28,124 bases of DNA, taken from Paraphysomonas bandaiensis. Taxonomy: Eukaryota > Chrysophyceae. Below are positions 18,235-28,124 of this stretch, piece by piece (position 1 is the first letter of the stretch; every line of letters starts with the position of its first letter). The stretch lies in NCBI GenBank assembly GCA_965644295.1, contig CBFFRP010000103.1:1-28124 (forward strand). The letters run 5' to 3'. The notes under the pieces are model-generated. The model had not been told where the DNA came from and ran no database searches. It saw only the letters and a list, made by a program, of their open reading frames with translations. A program made the position numbers and the translations under genes.

Positions 18235-19851
18235 TTATTTAGCAATAGGCGTTGAAAGCCTGCACCAATTAGTGGCTAGAAGAATGCTAGTCATACTAGT
18301 TAGACTACTACCCGTAACTAATCAATACAAACTCTTTTATCCTACTATTTAACGCTACAGAAGCTGCTTGTGCGTCGCCGCAAGCACCAAGGTGCAACCA
18401 CTTCCGTTCTTAGTGTGTGTTATGAGGCTCGCCATGATCGTGTGTCCTGGGACTCACCGGCGCGTGTGATCTGGAGGTCTCCTCTTGGGATGAGACTCCA
18501 CTCGCTATATGATAGATAGCCTTATGTACCTCACGGGGACTGACTTATTAGCCTTATGGCAGTTAGGGGAAACAGTAATATGCCCTTCTGAGATTGGCGA
18601 TCTGGTGGCCTTCCTTTAGGCATTGTTCCAAGTGGCTCGGAGGTATGTGGATGAAGGTCTTGCAAAAGGTTATGGCCTACTGTGAAGAAGCGTCGAAATC
18701 GGCTCTTTTGCTGTCTTAGCCAGCGGTAGAGAACACATGCAAGAGGGTGTATAGCTGTACAGGGGTGGGATGTGAGGGTCATCCGGTGTGTCCAGCTACA
18801 GGGAGTCGAGAGGGAGTGTGATGGTGCAAGAGAGGCAACATCTGATTGAGGAGAGTGAGACTGCGCAACAGAACAAGAGTCACTGAGGTCGAGTACTCTG
18901 ATAGACCTATGCACGAGATGATCGTGATGATGATGATGGTCTGGAGGAGACACTCGGACGTCCTCAGCTGCCCTTGTTAGTGTCTGTGTTGGTGCAGGGA
19001 GGTACAGACTGAGGCATAGAGAGTGTGTGTAAGGAAGATGACGGCAAGGTATCAGAGACGAAGGGAGAGGCGATAGTTTGTCCGGGGGTTTTCTAGGAGG
19101 AGGTAGAGTGTACTGTGTGTGTGTATGACACTGCAGTGGTGTTATGAGTGTGTTGGACAGAGAGAGAGAGCTGGAGATGTGTCCAACAGTACAGGTAGAC
19201 AGGTACATGGACATGGTGATGTGTCCAACAGCAGTAGAGGAAGTATACCGTATGCGGAACACAGTGTCTATCCAATGAGATGGATGGGCTGTGGGGGTGA
19301 TAGGTGAACAGGGTGAGGGGGTAGCCTGCTGGGTGGATGGACCACAGACAAACCATGTTGGGTTGGGTTGAGTGGGCGGCAGAAGGCAGCCCTGTTGCAC
19401 AGTTGAGAGGGATCGAGAGTATGCAGTGATTGCATAGGGGGTCCATGGGGGTCGTTTTCGTGAGCCTGCTCGCACGAGCCATGTTCTGAGAGGTTGTAGC
19501 CGTAGAAAGCGATGGGTGAGACGAAGTTGTCTGCTGAGGGGATAGCACATAGGTGCGGTCAGCGCTGCATTGGTGCAGGCACGTGGTTTAACTGAAGTAG
19601 TTGAGTAGGGTGAAGGTTGCAAGGCCAGGCAGGGGGGCTTGGAGCGTGTACAACATGGTGTGACAGGTAATTTGTCGGAAGCGTGGTGGTCAACAAAATG
19701 CAGCAGTAAGGGAGTGTAAAAGGCCCTGGGCACACTGATGTGACTCAGCCACGGTCTCAATAGAGACATTGGGCTTGGAGCTGGTTAATAGGGTGAAACT
19801 TTATGTTGGACTGTATTTGCCATCGTAGGGCAGAGAATAATTGTGGGAAAC
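18205..19851. mobile_element. 1.64-kb insertion with 9-bp target duplication, copy in unit 2
   Basis: Units 1, 4 and 5 read GTGGGAAACCTATAG without interruption. Here GTGGGAAAC occurs at 18205-18213 and again at 19843-19851, with 1629 bp of unrelated DNA between, the signature of an insertion with a 9-bp target-site duplication. No clear terminal inverted repeat or TG...CA long terminal repeat is seen. The insert is less AT-rich than its surroundings. Frames of 412 and 151 codons on the minus strand overlap in different registers and are Ser/Thr/Pro/His-rich, so I do not trust them as genes. A non-autonomous element using 9-bp duplications (as Mutator-like elements do) is possible. Confidence 0.7.
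18531..19769 (-). other. Long open frame in the 1.64-kb element, doubtful coding value
   Basis: This 412-codon frame is the longest in the element and is preserved identically in the unit-3 copy. Its composition is dominated by Ser, Thr, Pro, Leu and His with low-complexity runs (a HHHHHD tract), and a second frame of 151 codons overlaps it. It matches no domain I know. The conservation only reflects recent duplication. It may be chance openness of CA/CT-rich sequence. Confidence 0.2.
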
Positions 19852-20474
19852 CTATAGAGCTTAGCATGTAGTGTTTTTGTGTTCATTGCTGCTGCTCGAA
19901 GTTTATCGTTTTGTTTTGGCTGATTTGTGATAGTTTGTGGATACGTCTTATGAGCCTATGACAGAAATGCAATATTAGGTAACATATAATCTAATTTTAA
20001 TGAACTACATATTTTGCATCCAAAATGGTATAGTGAGCGCGCAATTATGAAAAGTAATGCGACTGTGTTGAATTAGAATGTATAATGTAAGTTCATAAGT
20101 GTAGTTGTAGGCAAAGAAAAAGGCTCGCTTCCTCCCCCTGTCTCAGGGGATACCGATTATACGCACATTCCGTTATGAACCATAACTTAAGAGCTGATAG
20201 CTTACACATTAGAAAATGTATTTTTTATTGAGTATAGTCGAGTTATTACAATGCATGGCTAATGCATAACAACTGCAATGGTAGAAGCGATGTCACATGA
20301 CACGAATCATACGGTTGTGTAATCGCACAGTACGTTTCCGTCGCAATGCAATAAACATATCCACAAAGTATTATAGTACTATAAATAACTCGTATTATCT
20401 AATAAAGTTACATTAAATCTCAAATATACCAGTAATTATAACTTAACCCCAACTGCTGAAACAATAATATAGTT

Positions 20475-20986
20475 TTACCATATATCAAACGGATTCAATG
20501 AAGCTACAGAAGGTTGCATCAATTGTGCTGGACCTGCTGCTATAGTACTGTTTACCTCGCCCCTCTTCTGAGTTGGACATTGCATTTGAGTGGGTTCGTA
20601 GCTTTTCGAAGAAATTTCACCGCAGCCAAATGGGCGTCCGCCGTTATCATCAAACACATGTTGTTGACAGAAACCACCCTGTTGTTGAATTCCGTCATTG
20701 TTCCATGCAACCGGCATCTGTTGGTGTCCACCAGATTGATAACTGTATTCACTATATATACCGGGTTGCTGAAAATTATTCATGACTGGCTGCTGTTCAT
20801 GATACTCTTTGTAATCGCCATGATGAGGCGGATATCCATACCCTCCATGAGGTGGGGGGGGATCATAAGGACTTGTGGTCGTGATATCGGCAAAGGCATC
20901 GAAAATGTTCGAGTTAGGTGCTGGATTAGTGTTGGCTGATGGGCTTGTAGATTGGACGCGTCCTTGATTACTATTTCTCTTATCAT
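20475..20986 (-). pseudogene. Orphan 3' adaptor exon, unit 2
   Basis: Same 169-residue tail as in unit 1, ending NPFDIW, open throughout. The only amino-acid difference noted is PPHHGDYKE for PPHHDDYKE. The frame continues past the unit edge into the unit-3 upstream region by chance (a run to 21143 starting MNKSQFFYEKK), but that extension is not homologous to a gene. No start or globular domain of its own. Confidence 0.6.
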
Positions 20987-21265
20987 GGCAGAGTGTGATG
21001 ATATATATATATATGTATACAGCAGGAATACATGTTATACTGTGGTCTACACTTGGAATTCCTACGACAGTGTGCATGATGATATCCGTACATGCTGCAG
21101 TAAAAATTGCCTTTTTTTCATAAAAAAACTGGGATTTATTCACCTATTTGACATATTCTTCCCCTGCTGGCCGACTTTTCCACTCGCACCAGAGCGATAT
21201 CATCCATCTTATAGTCATCACATCATGCACATACCCTCACAGCAACAGTACAAACACAAGTCAAT

Positions 21266-21631
21266 ATGATGAACTCACGTCGTTTCCTACAATATCAGAA
21301 ACATTGTCGATTTTTTTATCGATTATCTCCTTATAATCCTAAGAAAGTATTTGTATTGACATACACATATGTTGATGATGCCATTAACAAACGAGAGCCC
21401 TTAAGACACTCTCATATTAAATATGCGAGTATTATGGTTGATAAAGGAATACTTATTGCTGGAGGAGGATTTAATCCCCTTACACATGGGATGCTATTGA
21501 TTAACGATAGCGAAGAAAATGCAAGGAAATTTGCAGAGTCCGACCCGTATGTTGTTGGGAATATTGTCAGCAAATATACTGTCCACGAATGGAATGCCGA
21601 AGTGGGAAACCATATTTTATTGAATGGCTGA
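21266..21631 (+). CDS. YCII-domain protein, unit 3, C-terminus altered by insertion, 121 aa
   Basis: The protein is identical to the unit-2 copy, including Cys14, RHSH, GGGFN and the element-derived end HILLNG. It differs from that copy in having the full unit promoter region upstream (20987-21265, no 12-bp deletion). Sharing the same insertion at the same base and the same substitutions shows that units 2 and 3 descend from one inserted unit. Expression and function are open. Confidence 0.78.
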   Translation: MMNSRRFLQYQKHCRFFYRLSPYNPKKVFVLTYTYVDDAINKREPLRHSHIKYASIMVDKGILIAGGGFNPLTHGMLLINDSEENARKFAESDPYVVGNIVSKYTVHEWNAEVGNHILLNG

Positions 21632-23248
21632 TTATTTAGCAATAGGCGTTGAAAGCCTGCACCAATTAGTGGCTAGAAGAATGCTAGTCATACTAGTTAG
21701 ACTACTACCCGTAACTAATCAATACAAACTCTTTTATCCTACTATTTAACGCTACAGAAGCTGCTTGTGCGTCGCCGCAAGCACCAAGGTGCAACCACTT
21801 CCGTTCTTAGTGTGTGTTATGAGGCTCGCCATGATCGTGTGTCCTGGGACTCACCGGCGCGTGTGATCTGGAGGTCTCCTCTTGGGATGAGACTCCACTC
21901 GCTATATGATAGATAGCCTTATGTACCTCACGGGGACTGACTTATTAGCCTTATGGCAGTTAGGGGAAACAGTAATATGCCCTTCTGAGATTGGCGATCT
22001 GGTGGCCTTCCTTTAGGCATTGTTCCAAGTGGCTCGGAGGTATGTGGATGAAGGTCTTGCAAAAGGTTATGGCCTACTGTGAAGAAGCGTCGAAATCGGC
22101 TCTTTTGCTGTCTTAGCCAGCGGTAGAGAACACATGCAAGAGGGTGTATAGCTGTACAGGGGTGGGATGTGAGGGTCATCCGGTGTGTCCAGCTACAGGG
22201 AGTCGAGAGGGAGTGTGATGGTGCAAGAGAGGCAACATCTGATTGAGGAGAGTGAGACTGCGCAACAGAACAAGAGTCACTGAGGTCGAGTACTCTGATA
22301 GACCTATGCACGAGATGATCGTGATGATGATGATGGTCTGGAGGAGACACTCGGACGTCCTCAGCTGCCCTTGTTAGTGTCTGTGTTGGTGCAGGGAGGT
22401 ACAGACTGAGGCATAGAGAGTGTGTGTAAGGAAGATGACGGCAAGGTATCAGAGACGAAGGGAGAGGCGATAGTTTGTCCGGGGGTTTTCTAGGAGGAGG
22501 TAGAGTGTACTGTGTGTGTGTATGACACTGCAGTGGTGTTATGAGTGTGTTGGACAGAGAGAGAGAGCTGGAGATGTGTCCAACAGTACAGGTAGACAGG
22601 TACATGGACATGGTGATGTGTCCAACAGCAGTAGAGGAAGTATACCGTATGCGGAACACAGTGTCTATCCAATGAGATGGATGGGCTGTGGGGGTGATAG
22701 GTGAACAGGGTGAGGGGGTAGCCTGCTGGGTGGATGGACCACAGACAAACCATGTTGGGTTGGGTTGAGTGGGCGGCAGAAGGCAGCCCTGTTGCACAGT
22801 TGAGAGGGATCGAGAGTATGCAGTGATTGCATAGGGGGTCCATGGGGGTCGTTTTCGTGAGCCTGCTCGCACGAGCCATGTTCTGAGAGGTTGTAGCCGT
22901 AGAAAGCGATGGGTGAGACGAAGTTGTCTGCTGAGGGGATAGCACATAGGTGCGGTCAGCGCTGCATTGGTGCAGGCACGTGGTTTAACTGAAGTAGTTG
23001 AGTAGGGTGAAGGTTGCAAGGCCAGGCAGGGGGGCTTGGAGCGTGTACAACATGGTGTGACAGGTAATTTGTCGGAAGCGTGGTGGTCAACAAAATGCAG
23101 CAGTAAGGGAGTGTAAAAGGCCCTGGGCACACTGATGTGACTCAGCCACGGTCTCAATAGAGACATTGGGCTTGGAGCTGGTTAATAGGGTGAAACTTTA
23201 TGTTGGACTGTATTTGCCATCGTAGGGCAGAGAATAATTGTGGGAAAC
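21602..23248. mobile_element. 1.64-kb insertion with 9-bp target duplication, copy in unit 3
   Basis: GTGGGAAAC at 21602-21610 and 23240-23248 flank the same insert as in unit 2; the spacing of 1638 bp is identical. Identity of position and sequence means it was copied with the unit, not inserted independently. The long minus-strand frames recur at 21928-23166 and 22490-22945. Confidence 0.7.
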
Positions 23249-23871
23249 CTATAGAGCTTAGCATGTAGTGTTTTTGTGTTCATTGCTGCTGCTCGAAGTT
23301 TATCGTTTTGTTTTGGCTGATTTGTGATAGTTTGTGGATACGTCTTATGAGCCTATGACAGAAATGCAATATTAGGTAACATATAATCTAATTTTAATGA
23401 ACTACATATTTTGCATCCAAAATGGTATAGTGAGCGCGCAATTATGAAAAGTAATGCGACTGTGTTGAATTAGAATGTATAATGTAAGTTCATAAGTGTA
23501 GTTGTAGGCAAAGAAAAAGGCTCGCTTCCTCCCCCTGTCTCAGGGGATACCGATTATACGCACATTCCGTTATGAACCATAACTTAAGAGCTGATAGCTT
23601 ACACATTAGAAAATGTATTTTTTATTGAGTATAGTCGAGTTATTACAATGCATGGCTAATGCATAACAACTGCAATGGTAGAAGCGATGTCACATGACAC
23701 GAATCATACGGTTGTGTAATCGCACAGTACGTTTCCGTCGCAATGCAATAAACATATCCACAAAGTATTATAGTACTATAAATAACTCGTATTATCTAAT
23801 AAAGTTACATTAAATCTCAAATATACCAGTAATTATAACTTAACCCCAACTGCTGAAACAATAATATAGTT

Positions 23872-24383
23872 TTACCATATATCAAACGGATTCAATGAAG
23901 CTACAGAAGGTTGCATCAATTGTGCTGGACCTGCTGCTATAGTACTGTTTACCTCGCCCCTCTTCTGAGTTGGACATTGCATTTGAGTGGGTTCGTAGCT
24001 TTTCGAAGAAATTTCACCGCAGCCAAATGGGCGTCCGCCGTTATCATCAAACACATGTTGTTGACAGAAACCACCCTGTTGTTGAATTCCGTCATTGTTC
24101 CATGCAACCGGCATCTGTTGGTGTCCACCAGATTGATAACTGTATTCACTATATATACCGGGTTGCTGAAAATTATTCATGACTGGCTGCTGTTCATGAT
24201 ACTCTTTGTAATCGTCATGATGAGGCGGATATCCATACCCTCCATGAGGTGGGGGGGGATCATAAGGACTTGTGGTCGTGATATCGGCAAAGGCATCGAA
24301 AATGTTCGAGTTAGGTGCTGGATTAGTGTTGGCTGATGGGCTTGTAGATTGGACGCGTCCTTGATTACTATTTCTCTTATCAT
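23872..24383 (-). pseudogene. Orphan 3' adaptor exon, unit 3
   Basis: Open 169-residue tail ending NPFDIW, with the PPHHDDYKE version as in unit 1. It starts without ATG at the unit edge. Its nominal upstream extension (to 24474) lies in the repeated promoter region of unit 4. Confidence 0.6.
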
Positions 24384-24661
24384 GGCAGAGTGTGATGATA
24401 TATATATATATGTATACAGCAGGAATACATGTTATACTGTGGTCTACACTTGGAATTCCTACGACAGTGTGCATGATGATATCCGTACATGCTGCAGTAA
24501 AAATTGCCTTTTTTCATAAAAAAACTGGGATTTATTCACCTATTTGACATATTCTTCCCCTGCTGGCCGACTTTTCCACTCGCACCAGAGCGATATCATC
24601 CATCTTATAGTCATCACATCATGCACATACCCTCACAGCAACAGTACAAACACAAGTCAAT

Positions 24662-25012
24662 ATGATGAACTCACGTCGTTTCCTACAATATCAGAAACAT
24701 TGTCGATTTTTTTATCGATTATCTCCTTATAATCCTAAGAAAGTATTTGTATTGACATACACATATGTTGATGATGCCATTAACAAACGAGAGCCCTTAA
24801 GACCCTCTCATATTAAATATGCGAGTATTATGGTTGATAAAGGAATACTTATTGCTGGAGGAGGATTTAGTCCCCTTACACATGGGATGCTATTGATTAA
24901 CGATAGCGAAGAAAATGCAAGGAAATTTGCAGAGTCCGACCCGTATGTTGTTGGGAATATTGTCAGCAAATATACTGTCCACGAATGGGAAGCCGAAGTG
25001 GGAAACCTATAG
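24662..25012 (+). CDS. YCII-domain protein, unit 4, 116 aa
   Basis: Complete YCII domain with RPSH (His50) and SDPYV (Asp93), normal GNL end and no insertion. It carries Cys14, YASIMV and EWEAEVGNL in place of EWNAAVGNL in unit 1. Start and spacing to the unit edge are as in unit 1. Confidence 0.82.
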   Translation: MMNSRRFLQYQKHCRFFYRLSPYNPKKVFVLTYTYVDDAINKREPLRPSHIKYASIMVDKGILIAGGGFSPLTHGMLLINDSEENARKFAESDPYVVGNIVSKYTVHEWEAEVGNL

Positions 25013-25630
25013 AGCTTAGCATGTAGTGTTTTTGTGTTCATTGCTGCTGCTCGAAGTTTATCGTTTTGTTCTGGCTGATTTGTGATAGTTTGTGGATACG
25101 TCTTATGAGCCTATGACAGAAATGCAATATTAGGTAACATATAATCTAATTTTAATGAACTACATATTTTGCATCCAAAATGGTATAGTGAGCGCGCAAT
25201 TATGAAAAGTAATGCGACTGTGTTGAATTAGAATGTATAATGTAAGTTCATAAGTGTAGTTGTAGGCAAAGAAAAAGGCTCGCTTCCTCCCCCTGTCTCA
25301 GGGGATACCGATTTATACGCACATTCCGTTATGAACCATAACTTAAGAGCTGATAGCTTACACATTAGAAAATGTATTTTTTATTGAGTATAGTCGAGTT
25401 ATTACAATGCATGGCTAATGCATAACAACTGCAATGGTAGAAGCGATGTCACATGACACGAATCATACGGTTGTGTAATCGCACAGTACGTTTCCGTCGC
25501 AATGCAATAAACATATCCACAAAGTATTATAGTACTATAAATAACTCGTATTATCTAATAAAGTTACATTAAATCTCAAATATACCAGTAATTATAACTT
25601 AACCCCAACTGCTGAAACAATAATATAGTT

Positions 25631-26142
25631 TTACCATATATCAAACGGATTCAATGAAGCTACAGAAGGTTGCATCAATTGTGCTGGACCTGCTGCTATA
25701 GTACTGTTTACCTCGCCCCTCTTCTGAGTTGGACATTGCATTTGAGTGGGTTCGTAGCTTTTCGAAGAAATTTCACCGCAGTCAAATGGGCGTCCGCCGT
25801 TATCATCAAACACATGTTGTTGACAGAAACCACCCTGTTGTTGAATTCCGTCATTGTTCCATGCAACCGGCATCTGTTGGTGTCCACCAGATTGATAACT
25901 GTATTCACTATATATACCGGGTTGCTGAAAATTATTCATGACTGGCTGCTGTTCATGATACTCTTTGTAATCGTCATGATGAGGCGGATATCCATACCCT
26001 CCATGAGGTGGGGGGGGATCATAAGGACTTGTGGTCGTGATATCGGCAAAGGCATCGAAAATGTTCGAGTTAGGTGCTGGATTAGTGTTGGCTGATGGGC
26101 TTGTAGATTGGACGCGTCCTTGATTACTATTTCTCTTATCAT
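25631..26142 (-). pseudogene. Orphan 3' adaptor exon, unit 4
   Basis: Open 169-residue tail ending NPFDIW. It has GRPFDCGE for GRPFGCGE (one base change), otherwise as in units 1 and 3. No start codon in frame inside the unit. Confidence 0.6.
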
Positions 26143-26420
26143 GGCAGAGTGTGATGATATATATATATATGTATACAGCAGGAATACATGTTATACTGTG
26201 GTCTACACTTGGAATTCCTACGACAGTGTGCATGATGATATCCGTACATGCTGCAGTAAAAATTGCCTTTTTTCATAAAAAAACTGGGATTTATTCACCT
26301 ATTTGACATATTCTTCCCCTGCTGGCCGACTTTTCCACTCGCACCAGAGCGATATCATCCATCTTATAGTCATCACATCATGCACATACCCTCACAGCAA
26401 CAGTACAAACACAAGTCAAT

Positions 26421-26771
26421 ATGATGAACTCACGTCGTTTCCTACAATATCAGAAACATTGTCGATTTTTTTATCGATTATCTCCTTATAATCCTAAGAA
26501 AGTATTTGTATTGACATACACATATGTTGATGATGCCATTAACAAACGAGAGCCCTTAAGACCCTCTCATATTAAATATGCGAGTATTATGGTTGATAAA
26601 GGAATACTTATTGCTGGAGGAGGATTTAGTCCCCTTACACATGGGATGCTATTGATTAACGATAGCGAAGAAAATGCAAGGAAATTTGCAGAGTCCGACC
26701 CGTATGTTGTTGGGAATATTGTCAGCAAATATACTGTCCACGAATGGGAAGCCGAAGTGGGAAACCTATAG
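26421..26771 (+). CDS. YCII-domain protein, unit 5, 116 aa
   Basis: The protein is the same as the unit-4 copy, with intact His50, Asp93 and the EWEAEVGNL end. Near-identity of units 4 and 5 over the whole repeat points to very recent duplication or gene conversion. Confidence 0.82.
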   Translation: MMNSRRFLQYQKHCRFFYRLSPYNPKKVFVLTYTYVDDAINKREPLRPSHIKYASIMVDKGILIAGGGFSPLTHGMLLINDSEENARKFAESDPYVVGNIVSKYTVHEWEAEVGNL

Positions 26772-27389
26772 AGCTTAGCATGTAGTGTTTTTGTGTTCAT
26801 TGCTGCTGCTCGAAGTTTATCGTTTTGTTCTGGCTGATTTGTGATAGTTTGTGGATACGTCTTATGAGCCTATGACAGAAATGCAATATTAGGTAACATA
26901 TAATCTAATTTTAATGAACTACATATTTTGCATCCAAAATGGTATAGTGAGCGCGCAATTATGAAAAGTAATGCGACTGTGTTGAATTAGAATGTATAAT
27001 GTAAGTTCATAAGTGTAGTTGTAGGCAAAGAAAAAGGCTCGCTTCCTCCCCCTGTCTCAGGGGATACCGATTTATACGCACATTCCGTTATGAACCATAA
27101 CTTAAGAGCTGATAGCTTACACATTAGAAAATGTATTTTTTATTGAGTATAGTCGAGTTATTACAATGCATGGCTAATGCATAACAACTGCAATGGTAGA
27201 AGCGATGTCACATGACACGAATCATACGGTTGTGTAATCGCACAGTACGTTTCCGTCGCAATGCAATAAACATATCCACAAAGTATTATAGTACTATAAA
27301 TAACTCGTATTATCTAATAAAGTTACATTAAATCTCAAATATACCAGTAATTATAACTTAACCCCAACTGCTGAAACAATAATATAGTT

Positions 27390-27908
27390 TTACCATATAT
27401 CAAACGGATTCAATGAAGCTACAGAAGGTTGCATCAATTGTGCTGGACCTGCTGCTATAGTACTGTTTACCTCGCCCCTCTTCTGAGTTGGACATTGCAT
27501 TTGAGTGGGTTCGTAGCTTTTCGAAGAAATTTCACCGCAGCCAAATGGGCGTCCGCCGTTATCATCAAACACATGTTGTTGACAGAAACCACCCTGTTGT
27601 TGAATTCCGTCATTGTTCCATGCAACCGGCATCTGTTGGTGTCCACCAGATTGATAACTGTATTCACTATATATACCGGGTTGCTGAAAATTATTCATGA
27701 CTGGCTGCTGTTCATGATACCCTTTGTAATCGTCATGATGAGGCGGATATCCATACCCTCCATGAGGTGGGGGGGGATGGGGGATCATAAGGACTTGTGG
27801 TCGTGATATCGGCAAAGGCATCGAAAATGTTCGAGTTAGGTGCTGGATTAGTGTTGGCTGATGGGCTTGTAGATTGGACGCGTCCTTGATTACTATTTCT
27901 CTTATCAT
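27390..27908 (-). pseudogene. Orphan 3' adaptor exon, unit 5, frameshifted by a 7-nt insertion
   Basis: A 7-nt insertion in the G-run (GGGGGGGG followed by ATGGGGG, near 27769-27783) breaks the adaptor frame: SNIFDAFADI is no longer joined to PPHGGYGYPPH. By chance the shift joins another frame that begins with ATG at the unit edge (MIREIVIKDASNLQ) to the normal C-terminal part, so one 172-codon ORF now runs from ATG to NPFDIW. There is also a KGYHEQ for KEYHEQ change. The NPF end is kept and the DxF-like motif is lost. Confidence 0.6.
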
Positions 27909-28124
27909 GGCAGAGTGTGATGATATATATATATATGTATACAGCAGGAATACATGTTATACTGTGGTCTACACTTGGAATTCCTACGACAGTGTGCATG
28001 ATGATATCCGTACATGCTGCAGTAAAAATTGCCTTTTTTCATAAAAAAACTGGGATTTATTCACCTATTTGACATATTCTTCCCCTGCTGGCAGACTTTT
28101 CCACTCGCACCAGAGCGATATCAT
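27909..28124. repeat. Start of unit 6, cut by window edge
   Basis: The sequence repeats the first 216 bases of the unit (TA tract, TATACAGCAGG, the TGCAGTAAAAATTGCC segment) up to the CACCAGAGCGATATCAT before the YCII start. It has one visible difference, GGCAGAC for GGCCGAC. A further YCII gene should begin about 55 bases beyond the window. Confidence 0.85.

Larger units (their letters stand above)
13911..28124. repeat. Tandem array of a ~1.76-kb gene-bearing unit, five copies plus a partial sixth
   Basis: The same sequence recurs head to tail. Units start at GGCAGAGTGTGATGATAT at 13911, 15671, 20987, 24384, 26143 and 27909. Lengths are 1760, 5316, 3397, 1759 and 1766 bp; unit 2 is long because of two insertions (1.92 and 1.64 kb) and unit 3 because of one (1.64 kb). 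Each unit carries a plus-strand YCII gene, about 620 bp of spacer, and a minus-strand orphan 3' exon. Units 2-5 differ by only scattered bases; unit 1 is the most diverged in the YCII gene (KHNRFF and YANDMV against KHCRFF and YASIMV). Unit 6 is cut by the window edge before its YCII gene. Confidence 0.95.

Noticed and set aside
18531-19769. 412-codon minus-strand ORF (and its copy at 21928-23166) as a real protein gene
   Set aside because: Low-complexity Ser/Thr/Pro/His composition, a second overlapping frame of 151 codons, no domain, and conservation explained by duplication. Kept only as a doubtful open frame.
13911-28124. CRISPR array or satellite DNA
   Set aside because: The repeat unit is ~1.76 kb and carries genes; there are no short repeats with unique spacers.
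1-28124. Whole window as a giant-virus or bacterial segment
   Set aside because: Spliceosomal introns in the kinesin and UVRAG-like genes and the eukaryotic protein set show a nuclear chromosome; only the left ~0.9 kb looks foreign.
1-28124. tRNA or rRNA genes
   Set aside because: I looked for cloverleaf-like and conserved rRNA segments and saw none I could support; a covariance-model search would settle it.

Overview
The window is eukaryotic nuclear DNA. Two of its genes can only be read by removing short GT-AG introns (31-70 nt). The proteins are eukaryote-specific: a C-terminal-motor kinesin-14, a UVRAG/Vps38-type autophagy protein and a type II membrane glycosyltransferase. Intergenic DNA is AT-rich and full of TA/CA microsatellites and small inverted-repeat elements. 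I cannot name the species. The kinesin motor ([26 protein letters not shown]) reads to me, from memory, more like plant/stramenopile kinesin-14 than animal KIFC1, so an alga or other protist is my first guess; a compact early-branching animal such as a sponge is not excluded.

Layout. 1-900: a very AT-rich island that starts with the N-terminus of a NUMOD4-type HNH homing-endonuclease-like ORF running off the left edge, followed by a perfect 31-bp inverted repeat and small GC-rich hairpins; it looks foreign to the rest. 1298-3865 (-): kinesin-14 in four exons. 3866-4658: microsatellite-rich spacer between divergent genes. 4659-6288 (+): UVRAG-like gene in at least six exons, first exon not found. 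6543-6816 and 11987-12237: two copies of one non-autonomous element with short terminal inverted repeats. 7409-8764 (-): intronless 451-aa protein of unknown function. 8765-11152: mostly non-coding, with a weak two-exon gene candidate. 11153-11900 (+): two-exon unknown protein ending in a C2H2 finger. 12841-13764 (-): DXD-motif glycosyltransferase.

13911-28124: a head-to-tail tandem array of a unit of about 1.76 kb, with five full copies and the start of a sixth. Each unit has a plus-strand YCII-domain gene facing a minus-strand orphan 3' exon of an endocytic-adaptor-like protein that ends in NPFDIW. Unit 2 is interrupted in its TA tract by a 1.92-kb insert with weak terminal inverted repeats and a decayed ORF. 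Units 2 and 3 both carry the same 1.64-kb insertion, flanked by a 9-bp duplication, at the same site in the last codons of the YCII gene. That fixes the order of events: insertion first, then unit duplication. In unit 5 a 7-nt insertion shifts the adaptor exon frame and by chance opens an ATG-started 172-codon ORF.

The genes do not form an operon-like pathway. Kinesin and UVRAG share a divergent upstream region, as do the glycosyltransferase and the first YCII gene. The unusual system here is the array: repeated dosage of a small YCII protein together with antisense-oriented gene tails.
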